Positions 1-13,100 of a stretch of 64,000 bases of DNA are shown here, one piece after another. Location: NCBI RefSeq assembly GCF_014851395.1, contig NW_024041150.1, positions 46,414,356-46,478,355 on the forward strand, in the 5' to 3' direction. The position numbers and the translations under genes are program-made. Origin of the DNA: Micropterus salmoides (Eukaryota; Chordata; Actinopteri; Centrarchiformes; Centrarchidae). The notes under the pieces were generated by a model, which saw only the letters and a list, made by a program, of their open reading frames with translations, was not told where the DNA came from and did not search any database. Position 1 is the stretch's first letter. Each line of letters starts with the position of its first letter.

Positions 1-796
1 TTACCTGAGATTCCCCAGACGGTGAACAGGGTTTCAGTTAGTTAGTTAGTTAGTTAGTTCAAGTGTTACCTGAGATTCCCCAGATGGTGAACGGGCTTCA
101 GTTAGTTAGTTAGTTAGTTAGTTCAAGTGTTACCCGAGGTTCCCCAGACGGTGAACAGGCTTTCAGTTAGTTAGTTAGTTGAAGTGTTGCCCCAGGATTT
201 CCAGGTGGTAAACAAGTTTCAGTCAGTTAAGTAGTTGAAGTTTTACCCAGGTTTTCCCAGCTGGTTTCAGATAGGTAAAGTTTTACCTGAGATTCCCCAG
301 ATGGTGAACGGGCTTCAGTTACTTAGTCTATGTGTTACCTGAGATTCCCCAGATGGTGAATGGGCTTCAGTTAGTTAGTTAGTTAGTTCAAGTGTTACCT
401 GAGACGGTGAACAGGGTTTCAGTTAGTTAGTTAGTTAGTTCAAGTGTTACCTGAGATTCCCCAGACGGTGAACAGGGTTTCAGTTAGTTAGTTAGTTAGT
501 TAGTTCAAGTGTTACCTGAGATTCCCCAGACGGTGAACAGGGTTTCAGTTAGTTGAAGTGTTGCCCCAGGATTCCCAGGTGGTGAACAGGCTTTATTTAG
601 ATAGTTGAAGTGTTGCCCCAGGATTCCTAGGTGGTGAACAGGCTTTATTTAATTAGTTGAAGTGTTGCCCCAGGATTCCCAGCTGGTGAACAGGCTTTAT
701 TTAGTTAGTTGAAGTGTTGCCCCAGGATTCCCAGGTGGTGAACAGGCTTTATTTAGTTAGTTGAAGTGTTGCCCCAGGATTCCTAGGTGGTGAACC
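1..796. repeat. Diverged exon-19-donor minisatellite (distal part)
   Basis: Tandem units of about 52-60 bp related to the array at 1190-4080. On the minus strand each carries a diverged copy of the exon 19 end (CCTGTTCACC.NCTGGG) with TTAG/GTTA runs between. In 550-790 the donor GT is lost (CCTGG|GGCAAC). The array continues off the window edge. Confidence 0.85.
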
Positions 797-1189
797 GGCT
801 GTACATGTTGCCGACCAGCTTAGCAACATGGACTGGAGCAAGAATTTCAGAGTGGTGAGTTATTAATCTGTAACAAAAGGATCTTTCATCCATAAAGTTT
901 TAACTGAGCTCTGTCTCTACATCACAGGAACAACTTTATGTCCACTGACTGCCTGGAGGGTAGCTAGTGTTTGGAAGGGAGTCGCCGGGATGAAAGGGAA
1001 GCGGCTGGTCTACAAACGAGCTGCTTTCAGGCAGTTCAGAGCAGAGCTTTCTGTGGGAGATGGGAACTCCGTTTTGGGGTGGACTTTGGGCTTTTTCACT
1101 TTGCAAACCTGTTACATGGACAAAAAAGATATATAACTCAATAAAGGAGAGGGGAAAAGCCAAAAAGCAGAATACCACCTCTTTAAAGT
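797..1189. mobile_element. Probable dispersed-element insertion inside the exon-19 array
   Basis: About 390 bp of non-repeat sequence interrupts the array. Its right end (a tract like AAAAAGCAGAATACCACCTC) resembles the terminus of a very common teleost dispersed repeat. I recall the pattern but cannot name the family. No PI3K exon is visible here on either strand. Confidence 0.45.
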
Positions 1190-4080
1190 TTAGCCTGAGG
1201 ATTCCCAGGTGGTGAATGAGCTTCAGTTAGTTAGTTAGTTGATGTGTGAGACGAGGATTCACAGACGGTGGACAGGGTTTCAGTTAGTTATTTAGTTAGT
1301 TGATGCGTTACCCGAGATTTTCCAGCTGGTTAACAGGGTTCAGTTAGTTATTTAGTTAGTTGATGTGTTACCTGAGGTTTCCCAGCTGGTGAACAGGTTT
1401 CAGTTACTTAGTCTATGCGTTACCAGAGGTTCCCCAGCTGGTGAACAGGTTTCAGTTACTTAGTCTATGTGTTACCTGAGGTTTCCCAGCTGGTGAACAG
1501 GGTTCAGTTAGTTAGTTGATGTGTTACCTGAGGTTTCCCAGCTGGTGAACAGGGTTCAGTTAGTTAGTTGATGTGTTACCTGAGGTTTCCGAGCTGGTGA
1601 ACAGGGTTCAGTTAGTTAGTTGATGTGTTACCTGAGGTTTCCCAGCTGGTTAACAGGGTTCAGTTAGTTAGTTGATGTGTTACCTGAGGTTTCCCAGCTG
1701 GTGAACAGGGTTCAGTTAGTTAGTTGATGTGTTACCTGAGGTTTCCCAGCTGGTGAACAGGGTTCAGTTAGTTAGTTGATGTGTTACCTGAGGTTTCCCA
1801 GCTGGTGAACAGGGTTCAGTTAGTTAGTTGATGTGTTACCTGAGGTTTCCCAGCTGGTGAACAGGGTTCAGTTAGTTAGTTGATGTGTTACCTGAGGTTT
1901 CCGAGCTGGTGAACAGGGTTCAGTTAGTTAGTTGATGTGTTACCTGAGGTTTCCCAGCTGGTTAACAGGGTTCAGTTAGTTAGTTGATGTGTTACCTGAG
2001 GTTTCCCAGCTGGTGAACAGGGTTCAGTTAGTTAGTTGATGTGTTACCTGAGGTTTCCCAGCTGGTGAACAGGGTTTCAGTTAGTTATTTAGTTAGTTGA
2101 TGTGTTACCTGAGGTTTTCCAGCTGGTTAACAGGGTTCAGTTAGTTATTTAGTTAGCTTGATGTGTTACCTGAGGTTTTCCAGCTGGTTAACAGGGTTCA
2201 GTTAGTTAGTTGATGTGTTTCCTGAGGTTTCCCAGCTGGTTAACAGGGTTCAGTTAGTTAGTTGATGTGTTACCTGAGGTTTCCCAGCTGGTTAACAGGG
2301 TTCAGTTAGTTAGTTGATGTGTTACCTGAGGTTTCCCAGCTGGTTAACAGGGTTCAGTTAGTTAGTTGATGTGTTACCTGAGGTTTCCCAGCTGGTTAAC
2401 AGGGTTCAGTTAGTTAGTTGATGTGTTACCTGAGGTTTCCCAGCTGGTTAACAGGGTTCAGTTAGTTATTTAGTTAGCTTGATGTGTTACCTGAGGTTTT
2501 CCAGCTGGTTAACAGGGTTCAGTTAGTTAGTTGATGTGTTACCTGAGGTTTCCCAGCTGGTGAACAGGGTTCAGTTAGTTAGTTGATGTGTTACCTGAGG
2601 TTTCCCAGCTGGTGAACAGGGTTCAGTTAGTTAGTTGATGTGTTACCTGAGGTTTCCCAGCTGGTTAACAGGGTTCAGTTAGTTAGTTGATGTGTTACCT
2701 GAGGTTTCCCAGCTGGTGAACAGGGTTCAGTTAGTTAGTTGATGTGTTACCTGAGGTTTCCCAGCTGGTGAACAGGGTTCAGTTAGTTAGTTGATGTGTT
2801 ACCTGAGGTTTCCCAGCTGGTTAACAGGGTTCAGTTAGTTAGTTGATGTGTTACCTGAGGTTTCCCAGCTGGTTAACAGGGTTCAGTTAGTTAGTTGATG
2901 TGTTACCTGAGGTTTCCCAGCTGGTGAACAGGGTTCAGTTAGTTAGTTGATGTGTTACCTGAGGTTTCCCAGCTGGTGAACAGGGTTCAGTTAGTTAGTT
3001 GATGTGTTACCTGAGGTTTCCCAGCTGGTTAACAGGGTTCAGTTAGTTAGTTGATGTGTTACCTGAGGTTTCCCAGCTGGTGAACAGGGTTCAGTTAGTT
3101 AGTTGATGTGTTACCTGAGGTTTCCCAGCTGGTTAACAGGGTTCAGTTAGTTAGTTGATGTGTTACCTGAGGTTTCCCAGCTGGTTAACAGGGTTCAGTT
3201 AGTTAGTTGATGTGTTACCTGAGGTTTCCCAGCTGGTTAACAGGGTTCAGTTAGTTAGTTGATGTGTTACCTGAGGTTTCCCAGCTGGTTAACAGGGTTC
3301 AGTTAGTTAGTTGATGTGTTACCTGAGGTTTCCCAGCTGGTTAACAGGGTTCAGTTAGTTATTTAGTTAGTTGATGTGTTACCTGAGGTTTCCCAGCTGG
3401 TTAACAGGGTTCAGTTAGTTAGTTGATGTGTTACCTGAGGTTTCCCAGCTGGTTAACAGGGTTCAGTTAGTTATTTAGTTAGTTGATGTGTTACCTGAGG
3501 TTTTCCAGCTGGTTAACAGGGTTCAGTTAGTTAGTTGATGTGTTACCTGAGGTTTCCCAGCTGGTTAACAGGGTTCAGTTAGTTAGTTGATGTGTTACCT
3601 GAGGTTTCCCAGCTGGTTAACAGGGTTCAGTTAGTTATTTAGTTAGCTTGATGTGTTACCTGAGGTTTTCCAGCTGGTTAACAGGGTTCAGTTAGTTAGT
3701 TGATGTGTTACCTGAGGTTTCCCAGCTGGTGAACAGGGTTCAGTTAGTTAGTTGATGTGTTACCTGAGGTTTCCCAGCTGGTGAACAGGGTTCAGTTAGT
3801 TAGTTGATGTGTTACCTGAGGTTACCTGAGGTTTCCCAGCTGGTGAACAGGGTTCAGTTAGTTAGTTGATGTGTTACCTGAGGTTTCTCAGCTGGTGAAC
3901 AGGGTTCAGTTAGTTAGTTGATGTGTTACCTGAGGTTTCCCAGCTGGTGAACAGGGTTCAGTTAGTTAGTTGATGTGTTACCTGAGGTTACCTGAGGTTT
4001 CCCAGCTGGTGAACAGGGTTCAGTTAGTTAGTTGATGTGTTACCTGAGGTTTCCCAGCTGGTGAACAGGGTTCAGAGGAG
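1190..4080 (-). repeat. 52-bp minisatellite derived from the exon 19 splice donor
   Basis: About 54 near-identical copies of a 52-bp unit. On the minus strand the unit is the last 32 bases of exon 19 (starting CTGAACCCTGTTCACC and ending AACCTCAG) followed by 20 intron bases starting GTAACACATC. Copies vary as GTGAAC/GTTAAC and by TTATTTAG insertions. The final unit (4044-4075) is the exon itself. Confidence 0.93.
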
Positions 4081-4150
4081 AGACAAATCCCTGAAGAGCC
4101 TCCATGTAATCAGGACGAGACATATGTTCTACCAGGAACTTCATCTGAGT
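4044..4150 (-). CDS. pik3ca: pik3ca coding exon 19 (seed of the 52-bp array)
   Basis: Residues 731-765, MKFLVEHMSRPDYMEALQGF then VSPLNPVHQLGNLR, the linker to the kinase N-lobe. Acceptor TTATTAG|ACTCAG, donor CTCAG|GTAACA. It ends in phase 2. The next exon (kinase N-lobe) is not found in the remaining 4 kb and must lie outside the window. Confidence 0.92.
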
Positions 4151-7100
4151 CTAATAACAAATCACAGCACAGCAGCACATCACTATAAACCAGTCTCACT
4201 TATCTTTACTCAATCATTTAATCCAACAGAGAGAAGAGGCATCTTTTAAAATAAATATCTATCTTGTTTTTATTTTACAAGTTTTCATACTTTCTGTGTT
4301 TCGTCCTTTTTCTCTTGTTTCAGTGTGTCGGTCAGATTCACCAGTTTATCCATGGCCTCCACCTGCAAACACACACACACAGACTGATGTTGTTGGATGC
4401 AGTATCACACTGAGCCACCAGATGGAAGCAGCTTCACATTAATAAACAATCACAATCAGTCTGAGAGGAAGTGACAGACAGAAAAGAAACATCACTGATT
4501 AATAAGAGTATTGAGACACACTGACCCTTTGTTCACCTGTCTGTTCAGGTGTTTCAGTGCTCACCTGTCTGTTCAGGTGTTTCAGGTGTTTCAGTGCTCA
4601 CCTGTCTGTTCAGGTGTTTCAGTGCTCACCTGTCTGTTCAGGTGTTTCAGGTGTTTCAGTGCTCACCTGTCTGTTCAGGTGTTTCAGTGCTCACCTGTCT
4701 GTTCAGGTGTTTCAGTGCTCACCTGTCTGTTCAGGTGTTTCAGGTGTTTCAGTGCTCACCTGTCTGTTCAGGTGTTTCAGTGTTCACCTGTCTGTTCAGG
4801 TGTTTCAGTGCTCACCTGTCTGTTCAGGTGTTTCAGGTGTTTCAGTGCTCACCTGTCTGTTCAGGTGTTTCAGTGCTCACCTGTCTGTTCAGGTGTTTCA
4901 GTGCTCACCTGTCTGTTCAGGTGTTTCAGGTGTTTCAGTGTTCACCTGTCTGTTCAGGTGTTTCAGTGTTCACCTGTCTGTTCAGGTGTTTCAGTGCTCA
5001 CCTGTCTGTTCAGGTGTTTCAGTGTTCACCTGTCTGTTCAGGTGTTTAGTGTTCACCTGTCTGTTCAGGTGTTTCAGTGCTCACCTGTCTGTTCAGGTGT
5101 TTCAGTGCTCACCTGTCTGTTCAGCTGTTTCAGTGCTCACCTGTCTGTTCAGGTGTTTCAGTGCTCACCTGTCTGTTCAGGTGTTTCAGGTGTTTTAGTG
5201 CTCACCTGTCTGTTCAGCTGTTTCAGTGCTCACCTGTCTGTTCAGGTGTTTCAGTTCTCACCTGTCTGTTCAGGTGTTTCAGTGCTCACCTGTCTGTTCA
5301 GCTGTTTCAGTGCTCACCTGTCTGTTCAGCTGTTTCAGTGCTCACCTGTCTGTTCAGGTGTTTCAGTTCTCACCTGTCTGTTCAGGTGTTTCAGTGCTCA
5401 CCTGTCTGTTCAGGTGTTTCAGTGCTCACCTGTCTGTTCAGGTGTTTCAGTGCTCACCTGTCTGTTCAGGTGTTTCAGGTACATGCCGCAGGCTCTGCAG
5501 AAAGCTTCCAGCAGCAGGCCGAAGCGCCGGGACACGGTCTTATTGTGCATCTCTGACCTGAGAACAGCGTTACCAAAACATTAAAGAACTAGTAAACTTT
5601 GTTAGTCAGTGAATCAGTAACGACTGAGGTCAACGTGGATGAGATAAAGATGTGCTTTATTCCACAGGTTGAGTTTCTCACTTGAGATGCCAGAAGAAGA
5701 AGTGTCCTATCCTCTGATTGGTCAGAGCTTTCTTAATCAGGAAACGAGCCAGAGGATTGTCCAGATACATCTCATATTTTAACACCTGCAAACACACAAT
5801 TTCTCAATTTCAGTTTTTCCCAGAGTTTTCAGGATATACACTCTAAGTTTTTATGTTGCTGATGTTTAGCTACCTTGTGTTCAGAGCACCTCGGGGTTTA
5901 AAAACCTAACCCTATCCAGAGGTGGAGTTGCAGGAGTTAATGCTGTTAGTGTTGGGTTGATGCTCCTAATGTGAATAGAGAACAATACTGGGTGATGGCC
6001 GGCGTTCGCTTTATGTTTTTCTGACTTCCCATGCAACTCTGATGCCTTTATACCCAAAGAGTGTTTCCTTGCACTCGGTCCAGCAGGCTTCTTTATTTTT
6101 AACAACAAGGAACCAAATGTGCTGTAGTTGTTCCCCGTGTTGTGTTTTATTTTGTAGTGTTCAGTTCTCATGTGTGCTTGTCTAGCTTTGTTTCCTGTTG
6201 TTTAATTGCTTGTGTTTCACCTGTGTTTAGTTGCCCTGACTGCTTGTTTGTGTGTGTGGTGTGCCTCTGTATATATATTAGCCTCAGTTCTGTTCAGTCT
6301 TTAGTCCCTTAGTCGTACGTTGAGTGTTCAGCCGTGCCTTGCTCTGTGTTTTTGGATTTGTACCTTGTTCCATGTTTTCTGGATTATTCCCTTGGATTAT
6401 GTTTCCTGGTGGATTACGCCATTCTTTGGACTTTGCCTGCATTTGCGAGTAAGCCTGAGTATGTCTGTTTTGTTAGAGAATATTTTTTGTTGAACTGCAT
6501 CCCCTGCTCGTGTCTGTGTTTGGGTCCACACCTAACACTGCACTCAGCCATTCCCATGACATGTTCAGAACATCGTGGGTCATGTTGGAAGTTAATAGTT
6601 TATTGTTAGGTGGCTGTTGTTCTTGGTTCCTGTGATGAACGTCATTAACTCTTAGGACTCGCCAATCAAGCCCGCATGATCAGATCACATGACTGATTCA
6701 CGATAGCGCAGTAACAAAACAACGTCATGTAGATCACTTCTGTCAAAAGTGCTGATTGATTCAGCTGGTGTCTACATCTAATCTCTTTCTCACTGACTAG
6801 AACAATGTTGGTTCAGTCTGTAACATAAAGTCAGAGTCCAACACCAGACCAGCCCTAGTGTGAACGCACCTGTACGAGCTGCAGCAGGTACTGCGACAGC
6901 TTGTCGTCCGTCAGGCCTTGCACCAGGCAGCGCAGAGCGAACTCTCTGACCATCGGATCAGGAAAGTTACAGTCCAACAACTCCAGAGCCGACTCAGGCT
7001 CCATCAGGGGCCACTCCTTCAACAAACAGTACATCTGAGGAGGAGGAGGAGGGAGGAAGAGAAAGAAGAGGAAGGTGACAGAGAGGTGGCTGATAAGACC

Positions 7101-10100
7101 AACTGAAAAACATAAAGAAACCATCCTGAATGTGAGAGTGTGTTTGTACCTGGGACACTTCGTCTCTGGAGTTCCATTTGACAGACAAAAGCAGCTTAGG
7201 AAGAGACTCTGGGATGTTTACACAGTAATGTCTGCAGAGAGAGACAGGCAGACAGAGAGACAGGAAGAGAGACAGGTAGACAGAGAGACAGGTGGAAAGA
7301 CACCGACACAAAAAGACAAACAATAAAACAGACAGAAATACAAACATAAAGAGACACAGAAAGGCCGGTGTGGACAGGTACACGTTAGGATGGGTAGAGA
7401 CAGGTTAAGATGAAAGATGACGCAAACTCAAAGACAGGTAAAGACACAGAGGCAGGCGAAGACAGGTAGAATCACTTATTTGTGTTATAGGCCATTTTTT
7501 GTGTAAACCCTCCATGTTAAGCTAAACCCCTCAAGTAAGTCCCGCCCCTTATTGGTCTCCATGTTAAGTCCCACCCCCCACATGCGTCTCCACGTTAAGC
7601 CCAGCCCCTCACCTGTGTCTCCAGAGGAAGTCCTTCTCCTGCTCTGAGAGCTCGTAGAGAGGATCTCTAGAGCAAAGACAGCGAAGCTGCTCTGCATCAC
7701 CTGGTGAAACACTGCTGTCACAGGCCAGACGACTGCTCTGAGACAGCGAGAACGGGGGAGGAGGGGCAGACAAGGTCAAAGAGAGACCAGTAGTTGTGTA
7801 TATATGTTACCAGTCAGTAGCAGTAGTTGTGTATATATGTTACCAGTCAGTAGCAGTAGTTGTGTATATATGTTACCAGTCAGTAGCAGTAGTTGTGTAT
7901 ATGTGTTACCAGTCAGTAGCAGTAGTTGTGTATATATGTTACCAGTCAGTAGCAGTAGTTGTGTTCAATGTTACCAGTCAGTAGCAGTAGTTGTGTATAT
8001 ATGTTACCAGTCAGTAGCAGTAGTTGTGTATATATGTTACCAGTCAGTAGCAGTAGTTGTGTATATATGTTACCAGTCAGTAGCAGTAGTTGTGTATATA
8101 TGTTACCAGTCAGTAGCAGTAGTTGTGTATATATGTTACCAGTTAGTAGCAGTAGTTGTGTATATATGTTACCAGTCAGTAGCAGTAGTTGTGTATATAT
8201 GTTACCAGACAGTAGCAGTAGTTGTGTATATATGTTACCAGTCAGTAGCAGTAGTTGTGTGTATATGTTACCAGTCAGTAGCAGTAGTTGTGTGTATATG
8301 TTACCAGTCAGTAGCAGTAGTTGTGTGTATATGTTACCAGTCAGTAGCAGTAGTTGTGTATATATGTTACCAGTCAGTAGCAGTAGTTGTGTATATATGT
8401 TACCAGTCAGTAGCAGTAGTTGTGTATATATGTTACCAGTCAGTAGCAGTAGTTGTGTGTATATGTTACCAGTCAGTAGCAGTAGTTGTGTGTATATGTT
8501 ACCAGTCAGTAGCAGTAGTTGTGTGTATATGTTACCAGTCAGTAGCAGTAGTTGTGTATATATGTTACCAGTCAGTAGCAGTAGTTGTGTTCAATGTTAC
8601 CAGTCAGTAGCAGTAGTTGTGTATATATGTTACCAGTCAGTAGCAGTAGTTGTGTATATATGTTACCAGTCAGTAGCAGTAGTTGTGTTCAATGTTACCA
8701 GTCAGTAGCAGTAGTTGTGTATATATGTTACCAGTTAGTAGCAGTAGTTGTGTATATATGTTACCAGTCAGTAGCAGTAGTTGTGTTCAATGTTACCAGT
8801 CAGTAGCAGTAGTTGTGTATATATGTTACCAGTCAGTAGCAGTAGTTGTGTATATATGTTACCAGTCAGTAGCAGTAGTTGTGTATATATGTTACCAGTC
8901 AGTAGCAGTAGTTGTGTATATATGTTACCAGTAGTTTTGTGTATATGTGTTACCAGTCAGTAGCAGTAGTTGTGTATATATGTTACCAGTCAGTAGCAGT
9001 AGTTGTGTATATATGTTACCAGTCAGTAGCAGTAGTTGTGTATATGTGTTACCAGTCAGTAGCAGTAGTTGTGTATATATGTTACCAGTCAGTAGCAGTA
9101 GTTGTGTATATATGTTACCAGTCAGTAGCAGTAGTTGTGTATATATGTTACCAGTCAGTAGCAGTAGTTGTGTATATATGTTACCAGTTAGTAGCAGTAG
9201 TTGTGTATATATGTTACCAGTCAGTAGCAGTAGTTGTGTATATATGTTACCAGTCAGTAGCAGTAGTTGTGTATATATGTTACCAGTCAGTAGCAGTAGT
9301 TGTGTATATATGTTACCAGACAGTAGCAGTAGTTGTGTATATATGTTACCAGTCAGTAGCAGTAGTTGTGTTCAATGTTACCAGTCAGTAGCAGTAGTTG
9401 TGTGTATATGTTACCAGTCAGTAGCAGTAGTTGTGTGTATATGTTACCAGTCAGTAGCAGTAGTTGTGTGTATATGTTACCAGTCAGTAGCAGTAGTTGT
9501 GTATATATGTTACCAGTCAGTAGCAGTAGTTGTGTATATATGTTACCAGTCAGTAGCAGTAGTTGTGTATATATGTTACCAGTCAGTAGCAGTAGTTGTG
9601 TATATATGTTACCAGTCAGTAGCAGTAGTTGTATATATGTTACCAGTCAGTAGCAGTAGTTGTGTATATATGTTACCAGTCAGTGGCAGTAGTTTTGTAT
9701 ATATGTTACCAGTCAGTAGCAGTAGTTGTGTTCAATGTTACCAGTCAGTAGCAGTAGTTGTGTTCAATGTTACCAGTCAGTAGCAGTAGTTGTGTATATA
9801 TGTTACCAGTCAGTGGCAGTAGTTGTGTATATATGTTACCAGTCAGTGGCAGTAGTTTTGTATATATGTTACCAGTCAGTAGCAGTAGTTGTGTTCAATG
9901 TTACCAGTCAGTAGCAGTAGTTGTGTATATATGTTACCAGTAGTAGCAGTAGTTGTGTATATATGTTACCAGTCAGTAGCAGTAGTTGTGTGTATATGTT
10001 ACCAGTCAGTAGCAGTAGTTGTGTATATGTTACCAGTCAGTAGCAGTAGTTGTGTATATATGTTACCAGTCAGTAGCAGTAGTTGTGTATATATGTTACC

Positions 10101-13100
10101 AGTCAGTAGCAGTAGTTGTGTTCAATGTTACCAGTCAGTAGCAGTAGTTGTGTATATATGTTACCAGTCAGTAGCAGTAGTTGTGTTCAATGTTACCAGT
10201 CAGTAGCAGTAGTTGTGTATATATGTTACCAGTTAGTAGCAGTAGTTGTGTATATATGTTACCAGTCAGTAGCAGTAGTTGTGTTCAATGTTACCAGTCA
10301 GTAGCAGTAGTTGTGTATATATGTTACCAGTCAGTAGCAGTAGTTGTGTATATATGTTACCAGTCAGTAGCAGTAGTTGTGTATATATGTTACCAGTCAG
10401 TAGCAGTAGTTGTGTGTATATGTTACCAGTCAGTAGCAGTAGTTGTGTATATATGTTACCAGTCAGTAGCAGTAGTTGTGTATATATGTTACCAGTCAGT
10501 AGCAGTAGTTGTGTATACATGTTACCAGTCAGTAGCAGTAGTTGTGTATATATGTTACCAGTCAGTAGCAGTAGTTGTGTATATATGTTACCAGACAGTA
10601 GCAGTAGTTGTGTATATATGTTACCAGTCAGTAGCAGTAGTTGTGTTCAATGTTACCAGTCAGTAGCAGTAGTTGTGTATATATGTTACCAGTCAGTAGC
10701 AGTAGTTGTGTTCAATGTTACCAGTCAGTAGCAGTAGTTGTGTATATATGTTACCAGTTAGTAGCAGTAGTTGTGTATATATGTTACCAGTCAGTAGCAG
10801 TAGTTGTGTTCAATGTTACCAGTCAGTAGCAGTAGTTGTGTATATATGTTACCAGTCAGTAGCAGTAGTTGTGTATATATGTTACCAGTCAGTAGCAGTA
10901 GTTGTGTATATATGTTACCAGTCAGTAGCAGTAGTTGTGTATATATGTTACCAGTAGTTTTGTGTATATGTGTTACCAGTCAGTAGCAGTAGTTGTGTAT
11001 ATATGTTACCAGTCAGTAGCAGTAGTTGTGTATATATGTTACCAGTCAGTAGCAGTAGTTGTGTTCAATGTTACCAGTCAGTAGCAGTAGTTGTGTATAT
11101 ATGTTACCAGACAGTAGCAGTAATTGTGTGTATGTGTTACCAGTCAGTAGCAGTAGTTGTGTGTATATGTTACCAGTCAGTAGCAGTAGTTGTGTATATA
11201 TGTTACCAGTCAGTAGCAGTAGTTGTGTATATATGTTACCAGTCAGTAGCAGTAGTTGTGTATATGTGTTACCAGTCAGTAGCAGTAGTTGTGTGTATAT
11301 GTTACCAGTCAGTAGCAGTAGTTGTGTATATATGTTACCAGTCAGTAGCAGTAGTTGTGTGTATATGTTACCAGTCAGTAGCAGTAGTTGTGTATATATG
11401 TTACCAGTCAGTAGCAGTAGTTGTGTATATGTGTTACCAGTCAGTAGCAGTAGTTGTGTGTATATGTTACCAGTCAGTAGCAGTAGTTGTGTATATATGT
11501 TACCAGTCAGTAGCAGTAGTTGTGTATATGTGTTACCAGTCAGTAGCAGTAGTTGTGTGTATATGTTACCAGTCAGTAGCAGTAGTTGTGTATATATGTT
11601 ACCAGTCAGTAGCAGTAGTTGTGTGTATATGTTACCAGTCAGTAGCAGTAGTTGTGTATATATGTTACCAGTCAGTAGCAGTAGTTGTGTATATGTGTTA
11701 CCAGTCAGTAGCAGTAGTTGTGTGTATATGTTACCAGTCAGTAGCAGTAGTTGTGTATATATGTTACCAGTCAGTAGCAGTAGTTGTGTGTATATGTTAC
11801 CAGTCAGTAGCAGTAGTTGTGTATATGTGTTACCAGTCAGTAGCAGTAGTTGTGTGTATATGTTACCAGTCAGTAGCAGTAGTTGTGTATATGTGTTACC
11901 AGTCAGTAGCAGTAGTTGTGTGTATATGTTACCAGTCAGTAGCAGTAGTTGTGTATATGTGTTACCAGTCAGTAGCAGTAGTTGTGTGTATATGTTACCA
12001 GTCAGTAGCAGTAGTTGTGTATATATGTTACCAGTCAGTAGCAGTAGTTGTGTATATATGTTACCAGTCAGTAGCAGTAGTTGTGTATATATGTTACCAG
12101 TCAGTAGCAGTAGTTGTGTATATGTTACCAGTCAGTAGCAGTAGTTGTGTATATATGTTACCAGTCAGTAGCAGTAGTTGTGTATATATGTTACCAGTCA
12201 GTAGCAGTAGTTGTGTATATATGTTACCAGTCAGTAGCAGTAGTTGTGTATATATGTTACCAGTTAGTAGCAGTAGTTGTGTATATATGTTACCAGTCAG
12301 TAGCAGTAGTTGTGTATATATGTTACCAGACAGTAGCAGTAGTTGTGTATATATGTTACCAGTCAGTAGCAGTAGTTGTGTGTATATGTTACCAGTCAGT
12401 AGCAGTAGTTGTGTGTATATGTTACCAGTCAGTAGCAGTAGTTGTGTGTATATGTTACCAGTCAGTAGCAGTAGTTGTGTATATATGTTACCAGTCAGTA
12501 GCAGTAGTTGTGTATATATGTTACCAGTCAGTAGCAGTAGTTGTGTATATATGTTACCAGTCAGTAGCAGTAGTTGTGTATATATGTTACCAGTCAGTAG
12601 CAGTAGTTGTGTTCAATGTTACCAGTCAGTAGCAGTAGTTGTGTATATATGTTACCAGTTAGTAGCAGTAGTTGTGTATATATGTTACCAGTCAGTAGCA
12701 GTAGTTGTGTTCAATGTTACCAGTCAGTAGCAGTAGTTGTGTATATATGTTACCAGTCAGTAGCAGTAGTTGTGTATATATGTTACCAGTCAGTAGCAGT
12801 AGTTGTGTATATATGTTACCAGTCAGTAGCAGTAGTTGTGTTCAATGTTACCAGTCAGTAGCAGTAGTTGTGTTCAATGTTACCAGTCAGTGGCAGTAGT
12901 TGTGTATATATGTTACCAGTCAGTGGCAGTAGTTTTGTATATATGTTACCAGTCAGTAGCAGTAGTTGTGTTCAATGTTACCAGTCAGTAGCAGTAGTTG
13001 TGTATATGTTACCAGTCAGTAGCAGTAGTTGTGTATACATGTTACCAGTCAGTAGCAGTAGTTGTGTATATATGTTACCAGTTAGTAGCAGTAGTTGTGT

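Noticed and set aside
1..1189. Next PI3K exon (kinase N-lobe)
   Set aside because: The non-repeat part 797-1189 was read on the minus strand in all frames; no LEECRIMSS-like or ATP-site sequence is present.
4511..5584. 357-residue plus-strand frame of repeated CSPVCSGVSVLTCLFRC
   Set aside because: Translation of the 28-bp array antisense to pik3ca exon 17; all three plus frames are open for the same trivial reason.
6130..6600. Possible solo LTR in pik3ca intron 15
   Set aside because: The T-rich style resembles fish retroelement ends, but no inverted TG/CA boundaries or target duplication could be fixed.
10970..12730. 586-residue plus-strand frame (VYMLPVSSSSC repeats) and its many neighbours
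   Set aside because: The 33-bp unit lacks plus-strand stops. The frames switch with 32-bp units and are antisense to an intron.
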